Shown piece after piece: positions 15,152-21,272 of a DNA stretch of 21,272 nucleotides. This stretch comes from Oscillospiraceae bacterium (GTDB lineage: Bacteria > Bacillota > Clostridia > Oscillospirales > Acutalibacteraceae), in NCBI GenBank assembly GCA_022508705.1, contig JAFLUO010000021.1, positions 1 to 21,272 on the forward strand, given 5' to 3'. Made by a program: the position numbers and the translations under genes. Under the pieces are notes generated by a model. That model saw only the letters and a program-made list of their open reading frames with translations, was not told the DNA's origin and did not search any database. Within the stretch, counting starts at the first letter, position 1, and each line of letters opens with the position of its first letter.

Positions 15152-15529
15152 ATGGAAAAACACATTTATAACGAGCAGACAGGAATCGGCTATACTCTGC
15201 AAGGTGATTATTACTTGCCTGATTTGGCACTTCACAGTGAAGGCGAACTGCCTATCGGCTTATGGGGGCAGCGACACCTACGGTATATTAAACAGCAAAA
15301 GAAACTACTTTACACCAATCTTCTAACGAGCGGCAAACTAAACATATACCTTGCAGATATTGACCGACAGGCAGAGGATATGTTTTCTCGGCTGGTACAA
15401 CAGATGGCAGAATGTGAGGGTATAACTGAGACCCTCAAGGCCCAAGATCAAACGGCGTGGGTTTGTCAGATGAATAACATCCTCAACAGAGCTGCTGAAA
15501 TCGTATATGCCTATCTAATTTGCGCATAG
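15152..15529 (+). CDS. tnpV: TnpV family transposon protein
   Basis: The 125-residue protein matches TnpV, the small accessory protein of Tn4451/Tn4453-type mobilisable transposons: the N-terminus (YNEQTGIGYTLQGDYYLPDL), GLWGQRHLRYI and LLTSGKLNIYLADID are the conserved blocks. The role of TnpV in transfer is not established; the large serine resolvase TnpX and the mobilisation gene of such elements are absent from this window. ATG 15152 is preferred over GTG 15146 because AAGGAGG lies 7 bases before it. A strong hairpin follows 67 bases after the stop. It is best read as a surviving piece of a transposon that may have brought the neighbouring defence genes. Confidence 0.88.
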   Translation: MEKHIYNEQTGIGYTLQGDYYLPDLALHSEGELPIGLWGQRHLRYIKQQKKLLYTNLLTSGKLNIYLADIDRQAEDMFSRLVQQMAECEGITETLKAQDQTAWVCQMNNILNRAAEIVYAYLICA

Positions 15530-15596
15530 AAAATACCGAATATGACAGGTGATTTGCGATAGTTCTTATTAAAAATCAAACTGGCTGAATAGAGTA

Positions 15597-15656
15597 TTAC
15601 AAGCCCGATGAACCGAAAAATTCGCGTTCGTCGGGCTTGTAATTTTCAAATTTTTT
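15597..15656 (+). terminator. Strong terminator between convergent tnpV and SPFH operons
   Basis: A 17-bp stem with one G-T pair (15597-15613 and 15626-15642, core ACAAGCCCGA/TCGGGCTTGT), then TTTTC and a TTTTTT run on the plus strand. The minus-strand side has a poor T tail but the stem may still help end the SPFH operon transcript. Confidence 0.8.
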
Positions 15657-15717
15657 ACCCATACAAATAGCAAGGTAAAAATCAATGGCATTATATTGAG
15701 GGTTTTGATATTTATAT

Positions 15718-16959
15718 TTACTCAAACTGTTTGGATGTTGTATTTGCTTTAAGCCACATCCCCACAAACACAAGAGCTGCAATTTCAACGACAGAAAACA
15801 GCATGGAGTTCCATGTCGCAAATATATAGGAAAAATACCCATAACTAAACCAACCGATAAGGCAACCTAACAACATTACTACGGCGGGCAAAAACCAGAT
15901 TTTTTTAATACCGGCATTGCCTTTAAGTGCCAAAACAGCGATAACTACTAATGCTGCATATGCAACAAAGGTTAATAAGTTCCAAAGGCTGAAATACGCC
16001 ACAAGATAGTAACCATTTAGTAATACGTTCACACCGGCGGCAACTATAACGGCTTTTTCGTTTTTCATAAAAAGTGTTACAGCCAAACTAATCGTGGCAA
16101 TCCAAAAGATGATATTCAAAGCTGTAATTGCTGCATAATCCGGATTCTGAACAACATAGATAATTCTGTTGATAATACTATACGCACCATACACTGCATA
16201 ACATATTGCTGCGATAAGAGCATATTTCTTGCAATTTTCACTGTTTTGTGAAGTGACTGGTGCCTTTTTTATAGGTGCAGGCGTAGATGCAGTGCTGGAT
16301 CCAAATTCATTTAAGATGTCTGCTATGAATGTCTCATCATGTTTTTGCGAAATCTCTTTAAGTTCATTTATAAACGTATTCTTAGTAGAGTTGATAAGAT
16401 TAATACACCATTGTCTGCTACCTGTCACGCCTGATGCAGCACGTATTGCGCCCGCTAAATCTATGCTTTGCCTTTGATAAACAAATGTTACGCTATACAT
16501 CTTATTAATGTAAGCTGCAATTTTTCTAAGAATTTCCTCTTTGTTTTCTGTAGTAGTTTCATAATAATCACTTATTACCGACATAGAACGGTTAAGTACT
16601 TGAAACTTTTGCTCTCTCTTAAAATAGTCAGAATCCGTCATGGAAAGCATAGCTTTACCATACGAACTAAAGAAAACGGCTTCCATATTATCGGGCACAT
16701 TTTGTTCCACCATATTATAGTACTTCTCAACTTCTTCCCAATCCTCTTTATCTAGAGCTCTGTGGGCATTTCGAAGATATCTTTCCACAAATGCAGAATT
16801 GTCAACCTTTACTGTTCCTTGCACATCGACAGTACCTTCGATCATCATTTTTTTAGCTTCATCAACAGAATATTTCATACCGCAGTTTTGGCATACAAAA
16901 GCGCCATCTTGCTTGATAAGATCAGTTCCTCCGCACATTTCGCAAGTAAGCTGTTTCAT
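15718..16959 (-). CDS. Zinc-ribbon, helical-repeat protein with C-terminal membrane domain
   Basis: A 413-residue protein. Residues 1-30 are a zinc ribbon (C6/C9, C23/C26). Residues about 50-215 are helical and TPR-like. After a proline/serine linker (about 218-240), about seven hydrophobic helices fill residues 245-405. It would therefore place a cytosolic zinc-ribbon/helical module on the membrane. Its first 210 residues are nearly the same as those of the gene upstream (I count 4 differences in the first 115 residues), while the C-termini are unrelated. GGAGG precedes the ATG. It is the last gene of the SPFH operon and is followed by a terminator. I know of no function for this exact combination; similar zinc-ribbon proteins accompany the SPFH protein YdjI in Bacillus. 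Confidence 0.75.
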   Translation of the reverse strand: MKQLTCEMCGGTDLIKQDGAFVCQNCGMKYSVDEAKKMMIEGTVDVQGTVKVDNSAFVERYLRNAHRALDKEDWEEVEKYYNMVEQNVPDNMEAVFFSSYGKAMLSMTDSDYFKREQKFQVLNRSMSVISDYYETTTENKEEILRKIAAYINKMYSVTFVYQRQSIDLAGAIRAASGVTGSRQWCINLINSTKNTFINELKEISQKHDETFIADILNEFGSSTASTPAPIKKAPVTSQNSENCKKYALIAAICYAVYGAYSIINRIIYVVQNPDYAAITALNIIFWIATISLAVTLFMKNEKAVIVAAGVNVLLNGYYLVAYFSLWNLLTFVAYAALVVIAVLALKGNAGIKKIWFLPAVVMLLGCLIGWFSYGYFSYIFATWNSMLFSVVEIAALVFVGMWLKANTTSKQFE

Positions 16960-17010
16960 TACCTGTTTCCTCCAGTTTTATTTAAATATTTTTCTTTCTT
17001 GTTTTGCCTG
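16300..17010 (-). repeat. Tandem duplication, copy A
   Basis: This segment, offset 1152 bases from copy B, covers the first about 220 codons of the zinc-ribbon gene, its ribosome site and about 35-50 bases upstream. The match fades to the left where the two C-termini differ. Confidence 0.85.
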
Positions 17011-17030
17011 AATAAACTCTTTAATAAGAT
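16975..17030 (-). pseudogene. Probable remnant of the 3' end of the four-helix membrane gene
   Basis: Between the two paralogues, the minus strand can be read as LLKSLFRQNKKEKYLN. It resembles the end of the four-helix protein upstream (LNLLLAERNKKAKILK) and sits in the same place relative to the next zinc-ribbon start. It suggests that the duplicated block included this gene's tail. The similarity fades within about 60 bases. Confidence 0.5.
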
Positions 17031-17157
17031 ATTAAAAGTTTTAGATCTGTCAAGTAGTAAGACAAAATCAAAATTATTACGCTGAGATTTCAGCCTTGTA
17101 CTAACCCGGATTGAACAAATATCTTGATTGTATTTTCGAGGTATATTGTGCAGTAAA

Positions 17158-18111
17158 TTACCACTTTTTATCTTCATAGGGGGTAGCGTCATATCCTTCG
17201 GATTGAAGCTTTTCAACCATACGATCAAGCTTTGCTTTCCACATATTTTTAAACCATTCGGTATGTCCAAACCATTTAACGAGGGTGGGGCTTATTGCAT
17301 AATAAGTATGTATAAACGTTTTACCGTACCAAGTCTCTGCGAGGGTATAGTCACGATAACGTCGAAGCGTCCAAACCTGTGGGCAATCATATGATCCGTA
17401 TACTGCTGTTGCGACATAACATCCACCTCCGGATTTATTGGCCTGCTCCACAGTATTTTCATTAATCAGTTCTTGAATATATGCATCATCATGTTTTTCT
17501 GCTATTTGTTTGAGTTCTGTTAAAAACGTTGCTTTGGTCGAATTTAATAATGCTATGCACCATTTTTTACTTCCAGCTACACCTGATGCTGCATTTATAG
17601 CTCCGGCAATGTCTGCGCTTTGGCGCTGAAAAACGAAGGTTACTTCATACATTTTTTTAATGTACCGGCTAATCTTACGAAGAACTTCTTCCTTGTTTTC
17701 TGTTGTTAATTCATAGTAATCACTGATAACAGACATCGAGCGGTTAAGTACTTCAAATTTTTGTTGCCGCTTAAAATAATCAGAATCGGTCATTGCGAGC
17801 ATTGCTTTTCCGTATGAACTAAAGAAGACGGCCTCCATATTGTTGGGAACATTTTGCTCTACCATGTTATAATATTTCTCGACTTCTTCCCAATCCTCTT
17901 TATCTAGAGCTCTATGAGCATTTTGAAGATACCTTTCAACAAAAGCAGAATTATCTACTTTAACAGTACCTTGAACATCCACAGTGCCCTCAATCATCAT
18001 TTTTTTTGCTTCTTCAACCGAGTACTTCATTCCACAATTTTGACATACAAAAGCGCCATCTTGTTTGATAAGGTCGGTTCCTCCACACATTTCGCAAGTT
18101 AGTTGTTTCAT
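17158..18111 (-). CDS. Zinc-ribbon, helical-repeat protein with CFI-box C-terminal domain
   Basis: This 317-residue protein shares its N-terminal two thirds with the downstream gene: zinc ribbon (C6/C9, C23/C26) and TPR-like helices to about residue 215. A GGG linker then leads to a CFI-box-type domain: GGGCYVATAVYGSYDCPQV (from residue 228), then WTLRRYRDYTL and a helical tail to residue 317. CFI-box domains occur at the C-terminus of many otherwise unrelated bacterial proteins, and their conserved cysteine suggests a processing or attachment role that is still unknown to me. No signal peptide or membrane helix is seen. GGAGG precedes the ATG; the gap to the upstream gene is 18 bases. Confidence 0.78.
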   Translation of the reverse strand: MKQLTCEMCGGTDLIKQDGAFVCQNCGMKYSVEEAKKMMIEGTVDVQGTVKVDNSAFVERYLQNAHRALDKEDWEEVEKYYNMVEQNVPNNMEAVFFSSYGKAMLAMTDSDYFKRQQKFEVLNRSMSVISDYYELTTENKEEVLRKISRYIKKMYEVTFVFQRQSADIAGAINAASGVAGSKKWCIALLNSTKATFLTELKQIAEKHDDAYIQELINENTVEQANKSGGGCYVATAVYGSYDCPQVWTLRRYRDYTLAETWYGKTFIHTYYAISPTLVKWFGHTEWFKNMWKAKLDRMVEKLQSEGYDATPYEDKKW

Positions 18112-18162
18112 TTTCCGTTTCCTCCAATTTTATTTTAATATTTTTGCTTTCTTATTTCGCTC
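17452..18162 (-). repeat. Tandem duplication, copy B
   Basis: This is the partner of copy A at 16300-17010, with near-identical sequence around the start codon, ribosome site (GGAGGAAAC) and upstream AT-rich tract, which here is the true 3' end of the four-helix membrane gene. It is therefore probably the ancestral arrangement. Confidence 0.85.
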
Positions 18163-18798
18163 GGCTAAAAGCAAATTAAGTTCTGTTATGATTGCCGACT
18201 TGTTTTCAGCAGTTTTTAATTCAGCAACTTTATCTTTGATTTGAGTTTCAACCTCCGTTAGAATTTCATTGCTCATCGGATCACTGAAACGAATCGCTTC
18301 AATAAGCTTTGCAAGAGCCGTTTTGGTATCCTTGTCCGTCTCTTGTTCAGCAAGTATTTCTACATCCGCCTGCAGCGCTTTTATGTAAAATACCTTTTGC
18401 TGCACTTTTTCTTCAACACGGTTAATTTCATCTCTACCTGCTTCGGTTGTGATCAAACATATTGCCGATACGCCAAGAAGTAAAACCGATATAACAACCG
18501 CTATCCATGCCTGTAACGCTGAGTTTGCCATAAAAACCGCAAAAGCAATCAACTGAGCTATAAGATATACGACGCCAATATGAATGATCGGAAGACCGAG
18601 AAATTTACTTTTAGGCGTCTCCGCTTTGCTGAAAGCCAATTTCCAAACTCCGATTTGAACAGCAAAAGCAATTACCGTAAATATGTATGCTATCCAAAAT
18701 GTCAAGGTTTTTTCAGCGGGGATCACAAAAGCAAGTGTATTGAACAGAATGAATGCTATACCGAGGATCGCATAAGCCATACCTTTATTCTTTTTCAT
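18130..18798 (-). CDS. Four-helix membrane protein with C-terminal coiled coil
   Basis: A 222-residue protein with four membrane helices in pairs (about 7-28, 34-56, 69-88 and 95-118) and a charged, helical, probably coiled-coil cytoplasmic part (about 125-222, rich in K, E and A). I do not recognise a named family. The ATG at 18798 is chosen because GGGAGG lies 7 bases before it and it begins 2 bases after the stop of the SPFH gene; a GTG at 18825 would lie inside the SPFH gene. Tight spacing on both sides makes it part of the SPFH operon. It resembles in position the membrane components of Bacillus ydjFGHI-type envelope operons, but that equivalence is only an inference. Confidence 0.72.
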   Translation of the reverse strand: MKKNKGMAYAILGIAFILFNTLAFVIPAEKTLTFWIAYIFTVIAFAVQIGVWKLAFSKAETPKSKFLGLPIIHIGVVYLIAQLIAFAVFMANSALQAWIAVVISVLLLGVSAICLITTEAGRDEINRVEEKVQQKVFYIKALQADVEILAEQETDKDTKTALAKLIEAIRFSDPMSNEILTEVETQIKDKVAELKTAENKSAIITELNLLLAERNKKAKILK

Positions 18799-18800
18799 CT

Positions 18801-19982
18801 TCAACCCTCCCGTTTTGCGCCACACTTCGGGCAGTATTTGCCGGGACGCTCAAAGGCAAATCCACAGTTAGCACATTTCGATGCGTTAACCGGAATCGGT
18901 GTGCCGCATTCATCACAGAATGCAGAACCTTGGGTAATCTTTGCTCCACAATTATCGCAGAACATTTCCTTCTGTTCCGCTTGCACCATAGGCTGTGTGC
19001 TCATACCGGCGAAAGCGCCCGATACTGCGCCTCCGACCATATTGCCGACTGTGCTGCCAACGCCTGCCATCATACCGAGTCCAATTCCTAAATTAGACAT
19101 CTGACCGGCTCCTTCATTTCCGGCAGCAGTTTCGGCAATATCAAATCCTCGCTCTTGCTGATAGGTATATCCCTCGGTTGCACGTTTTTGAGCAAGCGCT
19201 TGAGATTCGATGACCATCTTTTGTGCTTCTGTTTGCTGCTCTATGATACCTACTTTTTGTTGCAGTTGTGCTTCAGCGATATCGGCATACTGTCGGAAAT
19301 GTAAATCTTTAAATTTTTCATACTGCGGATCGCCGTCCGGTTTGACAATTGTTGTAACAAAAAAGCGATTCAGCGTGACACCGTATTCTTCAAAGTCATC
19401 AATAAGGCGTGCCTTTATATCATTCGAGAAAGTTTCAAGACTTTCATCAATTTCAAAAATATTGATCGCACTTGCCTTCATTTCCTGAGCGATATAAGTT
19501 TTCACCCTTGTCATTAAAAATGCTCGGAAGAAGGTCACTAACTGATTGCGTTCAAGAACTCGCTCTGTACCGACTAATTTAATAAGCAGTTTTCTGGAGT
19601 CCTCAACACTCAATGCCATTTCACCGGATGCACCGATGGAAATTGGGAATTTATATGTAGGTTCTACATACTGTACCTTGCTATCAGTGCCCCATTTAAT
19701 CGCCATCTGTTCAGTTTTATTGATAAAATAAACTTCACAGTGAAACGGCGTCTTGCCGCCTGTAGGGATATTGATCAATTTTCGGATTAGCGGAATGTTT
19801 TGAGTTTCGAGAGTATGCCGTCCGGGACCGAAAAGATCAAGAGCCTGACCGTTCATAAAGAAAATGGCTTCTTGACTTTCGTGGACGATTAGCTGTGTGG
19901 TAGTATTAAAATCCTCACACGGATGTTTCCATATAAATGTACTGTTGTCTCCCTCATACTTGATAATATCAATTAGCGCCAT
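18801..19982 (-). CDS. SPFH/stomatin-like protein with C-terminal zinc ribbons (YdjI/COG4260 type)
   Basis: A 393-residue SPFH (band 7) protein: the N-terminal part (about 25-215) is the SPFH domain, then a coiled coil (about 235-275, FRQYADIAEAQLQQKVG), a glycine-rich hydrophobic stretch (about 295-328) and two zinc ribbons with four CxxC pairs (C342/345, C356/359, C370/373, C384/387). This layout is that of YdjI-like proteins, which form membrane-associated scaffolds and in Bacillus work with a PspA-type envelope-stress system. No pspA gene is in the window. AGGAGG lies 7 bases before the ATG. It is the first gene of a four-gene operon whose only visible promoter lies in the invertible segment 20035-20272, at present pointing away. 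Confidence 0.88.
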   Translation of the reverse strand: MALIDIIKYEGDNSTFIWKHPCEDFNTTTQLIVHESQEAIFFMNGQALDLFGPGRHTLETQNIPLIRKLINIPTGGKTPFHCEVYFINKTEQMAIKWGTDSKVQYVEPTYKFPISIGASGEMALSVEDSRKLLIKLVGTERVLERNQLVTFFRAFLMTRVKTYIAQEMKASAINIFEIDESLETFSNDIKARLIDDFEEYGVTLNRFFVTTIVKPDGDPQYEKFKDLHFRQYADIAEAQLQQKVGIIEQQTEAQKMVIESQALAQKRATEGYTYQQERGFDIAETAAGNEGAGQMSNLGIGLGMMAGVGSTVGNMVGGAVSGAFAGMSTQPMVQAEQKEMFCDNCGAKITQGSAFCDECGTPIPVNASKCANCGFAFERPGKYCPKCGAKREG

Positions 19983-20013
19983 TTAACTACCTCCTATATA
20001 AAGTCCAAACAAA

Positions 20014-20034
20014 ACATAATCCATATTATGTTGC
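20014..20034 (+). repeat. Left inverted repeat of the invertible segment (recombinase core site)
   Basis: 21 bases identical to the reverse complement of 20273-20293. Each copy is itself nearly symmetrical: ACATAAT-CCAT-ATTATGT, i.e. two 7-base arms around a 4-base asymmetric spacer, then TGC. This is what a core site for a tyrosine recombinase dimer looks like. The match ends abruptly on both sides. Confidence 0.85.
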
Positions 20035-20053
20035 ACTCTGCCAAAAAAAGAAA

Positions 20054-20076
20054 CGGTTACTGCGAAGCGGTAACCG
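20054..20076 (-). terminator. Minus-strand terminator inside the invertible segment (proximal to SPFH)
   Basis: CGGTTAC/GTAACCG (20054-20060 and 20070-20076) with a 9-base loop; on the minus strand it is followed at once by TTTCTTTTTTT. In this orientation it stops any transcript coming from the right before it reaches the SPFH gene. Confidence 0.75.
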
Positions 20077-20105
20077 CCTTTAACTAAAAAAGGGCATAAA
20101 AATGC

Positions 20106-20138
20106 AAGCCTTTTCATTTGTCTTATTTGAGAAGGCTT
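20106..20138 (-). terminator. Second minus-strand hairpin inside the invertible segment
   Basis: AAGCCTTTTC/GAGAAGGCTT (10 bp, one G-T pair; 20106-20115 and 20129-20138), loop of 13; the minus-strand tail is GCATTTTTAT. It probably ends the recombinase transcript in this orientation. Confidence 0.55.
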
Positions 20139-20199
20139 ATTTGTGCTGTGTTAATTTCGACAATTCTCTTACAGATCATACTTTTCTCTTCAAAATACC

Positions 20200-20228
20200 T
20201 TGATTTTTTTCTTAAAGTATTGTATACT
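20200..20228 (+). promoter_or_regulatory. Promoter inside the invertible segment, now facing right
   Basis: TTGATT (20200-20205), 17-base spacer, TATACT (20223-20228). It is the best promoter match between the SPFH gene and the recombinase gene. As drawn, its transcript would cross the right repeat and meet a terminator about 65-85 bases on. Confidence 0.72.
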
Positions 20229-20272
20229 ATCAAAGTAGAATTGGTTGAATATAACCATTTGTATGTTGATTA

Positions 20273-20293
20273 GCAACATAATATGGATTATGT
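20273..20293 (-). repeat. Right inverted repeat of the invertible segment
   Basis: Exact inverted copy of 20014-20034 (21 of 21), with the spacer now reading ATGG, so recombination between the two would invert rather than delete. Confidence 0.85.
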
Positions 20294-20297
20294 GCTT

Positions 20298-20320
20298 GCC
20301 GCCGTTTTGGGCGGCTATTT
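20298..20320 (+). terminator. Plus-strand terminator just outside the right repeat
   Basis: GCCGCC/GGCGGC (20298-20303 and 20310-20315), loop GTTTTG, followed by TATTTTTAT. The T tail exists only on the plus strand. It lies outside the inverted repeats and so stays fixed. It would stop the segment's promoter in the present orientation and protect the recombinase gene from antisense transcription. Confidence 0.78.
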
Positions 20321-21166
20321 TTATATTATCAGCCGCATATTTTCCATTCGCTGACGGTGTTCCGTGCCTGTTGAGATAATATAAATGCGAGTGGTGTTAA
20401 TACTGCTGTGACCGAGAATATCAGCAAGCTTGGCAATATCCTTTTCGATGCCGTAAAACACTCTTGCGAACAGATGTCTTAGATTATGCGGAAAGACTTT
20501 TTGTGGATCAACATTTGCCTCGCAACACAGGGCTTTCATCTCCCGCCAAATGTTGGTGCGGCTTATCGGCTTTCCGTTGCGTGTTACGAATATTGCTCCC
20601 GATGTTATTTTCTGCTCTGCTGCATAGCAGAGCAATTTCTTTTGTAAGTCACGAACAATGAACACCAATCGTGTTTTGCCTTTGAGAGAAACGACGGCTT
20701 CACCGCACCTTACTGCTTCCACGGTTATATATTGCAGCTCACTCACACGGATCCCTGTGCCGCATATCGTTTGGATCAGCAAATTCAGGCGCTCGTTGCC
20801 TTTCTGCTTCGCCGTATTGACGAGCCGCATATACTCCGCTTTCGTCAGTTCTTTTTCTTCGGGACAGTAGATCTGCTGTTGCAATTTCAATGATTTCACT
20901 TTGCAATCAGACCAACCGAGAAAAGAGAATAGGCTATTGAGGGAGGCAAGCATTGAATTGATACTCCGTGCGGCATAGCCTTCTGACATCAATTCATTTT
21001 TATAGGCAATCACATTCTCTTTTGTAATCTCCGTACCGGTTATGTGTTTTGCAAACGCTCGCACATCACGCAGATACTTTTCTATGGTATTTGCGCTCTT
21101 TTCCTCGCTTTGCAGATATGCAGAAAATTCTGCAATAAGTTTTTGTGTTAAAATTTTTCCTTTCAT
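20321..21166 (-). CDS. Tyrosine recombinase (probable invertase of the adjacent promoter segment)
   Basis: A complete 281-residue tyrosine recombinase. An N-terminal SAM-like core-binding domain (about 8-90) is followed by a catalytic domain with all active-site residues: R140 (GTGIRVSEL), K164 (LKGKTR), H227 and R230 (HNLRH), H253 (LGHSS) and nucleophile Y262 (TRIYI). There is no arm-binding domain and no excisionase beside it, as in small recombinases that flip promoters. GGAGGT lies 8 bases before the ATG. It points toward the inverted repeats and ends 28 bases from the right one, which makes the segment 20035-20272 its likely substrate. It could instead be the integrase of an element extending to the right. 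Confidence 0.9.
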   Translation of the reverse strand: MKGKILTQKLIAEFSAYLQSEEKSANTIEKYLRDVRAFAKHITGTEITKENVIAYKNELMSEGYAARSINSMLASLNSLFSFLGWSDCKVKSLKLQQQIYCPEEKELTKAEYMRLVNTAKQKGNERLNLLIQTICGTGIRVSELQYITVEAVRCGEAVVSLKGKTRLVFIVRDLQKKLLCYAAEQKITSGAIFVTRNGKPISRTNIWREMKALCCEANVDPQKVFPHNLRHLFARVFYGIEKDIAKLADILGHSSINTTRIYIISTGTEHRQRMENMRLII

Positions 21167-21219
21167 TGTATTTACCTCCGGATATAATTCTTAATTATAA
21201 TTCTACCCGAAAAGCATGA

Positions 21220-21259
21220 TTAGAAATTGTCCGCTTTATTTTAGGAAAACAATTTCTAA
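21220..21259. repeat. Inverted repeat upstream of the recombinase gene
   Basis: TTAGAAATTGT/ACAATTTCTAA, perfect 11-bp arms (21220-21230 and 21249-21259) with an 18-base spacer, 54 bases upstream of the recombinase start and where its promoter should lie. It could be an operator, a second recombinase site or part of a hairpin. No clean sigma-A promoter was seen here. Confidence 0.6.
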
Positions 21260-21272
21260 AAGTCGAATGTAC

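Larger units (their letters stand above)
20035..20272. other. Putative invertible promoter segment (238 bp)
   Basis: No gene lies in this stretch. It holds one good promoter, now pointing right, and two hairpins with T tails on the minus strand. It is bounded by a perfect 21-bp inverted repeat and lies between the SPFH operon and a tyrosine recombinase gene. Flipping it would place the promoter's start point about 90 bases upstream of the SPFH start codon, pointing at it. In the given orientation no good promoter for the SPFH operon is left. The inversion itself is inferred. Confidence 0.7.

Noticed and set aside
1..21272. CRISPR array, rRNA genes, complete insertion sequence
   Set aside because: No regularly spaced direct repeats, no rRNA-like sequence and no transposase gene with paired ends were seen.

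Overview
The window reads as a chromosome segment from a low-GC, Gram-positive anaerobe of the Clostridia, probably gut-associated (Oscillospiraceae/Ruminococcaceae-like; this is inferred from gene content, not tested). The main evidence is a ctsR-mcsA-mcsB-clpC heat-shock operon with CtsR boxes, a sortase locus, strong AGGAGG-type ribosome sites, and Tn4451/Tn1549-type mobile-element genes.

Bases 1-10200 are mostly ordinary chromosome. They hold the 3' end of a tyrosine integrase, a tRNA-Trp gene with a consensus promoter, a LytTR regulator paired with a DUF3021 membrane protein, an aldo/keto reductase with a two-cluster ferredoxin tail, the complete class III heat-shock operon, and a three-gene surface locus. 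In that locus a secreted protein with an LPxTG-like but non-canonical tail precedes a sortase and a polytopic membrane protein. An intrinsic terminator sits between mcsB and clpC.

Bases 10200-15650 are an accessory defence and mobility region, AT-rich and with many hairpins. It holds a HEPN-domain protein (ApeA-like, probable RNase effector), a two-gene PARIS-type anti-phage system (AriA-like ABC ATPase plus AriB-like DUF4435/TOPRIM protein), and a TnpV gene with its usual small companion. The gaps hold a tRNA-like fragment, a 24-bp perfect hairpin that cuts through a possible protein remnant, and a structured block with no assigned function.

Bases 15700-21200 hold the most interesting part. 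A four-gene minus-strand operon encodes an SPFH/stomatin protein with zinc ribbons, a four-pass membrane protein with a coiled-coil tail, and two paralogues that share a zinc-ribbon/helical-repeat N-terminus but have different C-termini (a CFI-box domain in one, about seven membrane helices in the other). Its only evident promoter lies inside a 238-bp segment bounded by a perfect 21-bp inverted repeat, next to a complete tyrosine recombinase gene. In the orientation given, that promoter points away from the operon, straight into an intrinsic terminator, while two minus-strand terminators inside the segment shield the operon. The arrangement looks like an invertible (phase-variable) promoter caught in the OFF state. 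The inversion is inferred from sequence and can be tested directly with reads.
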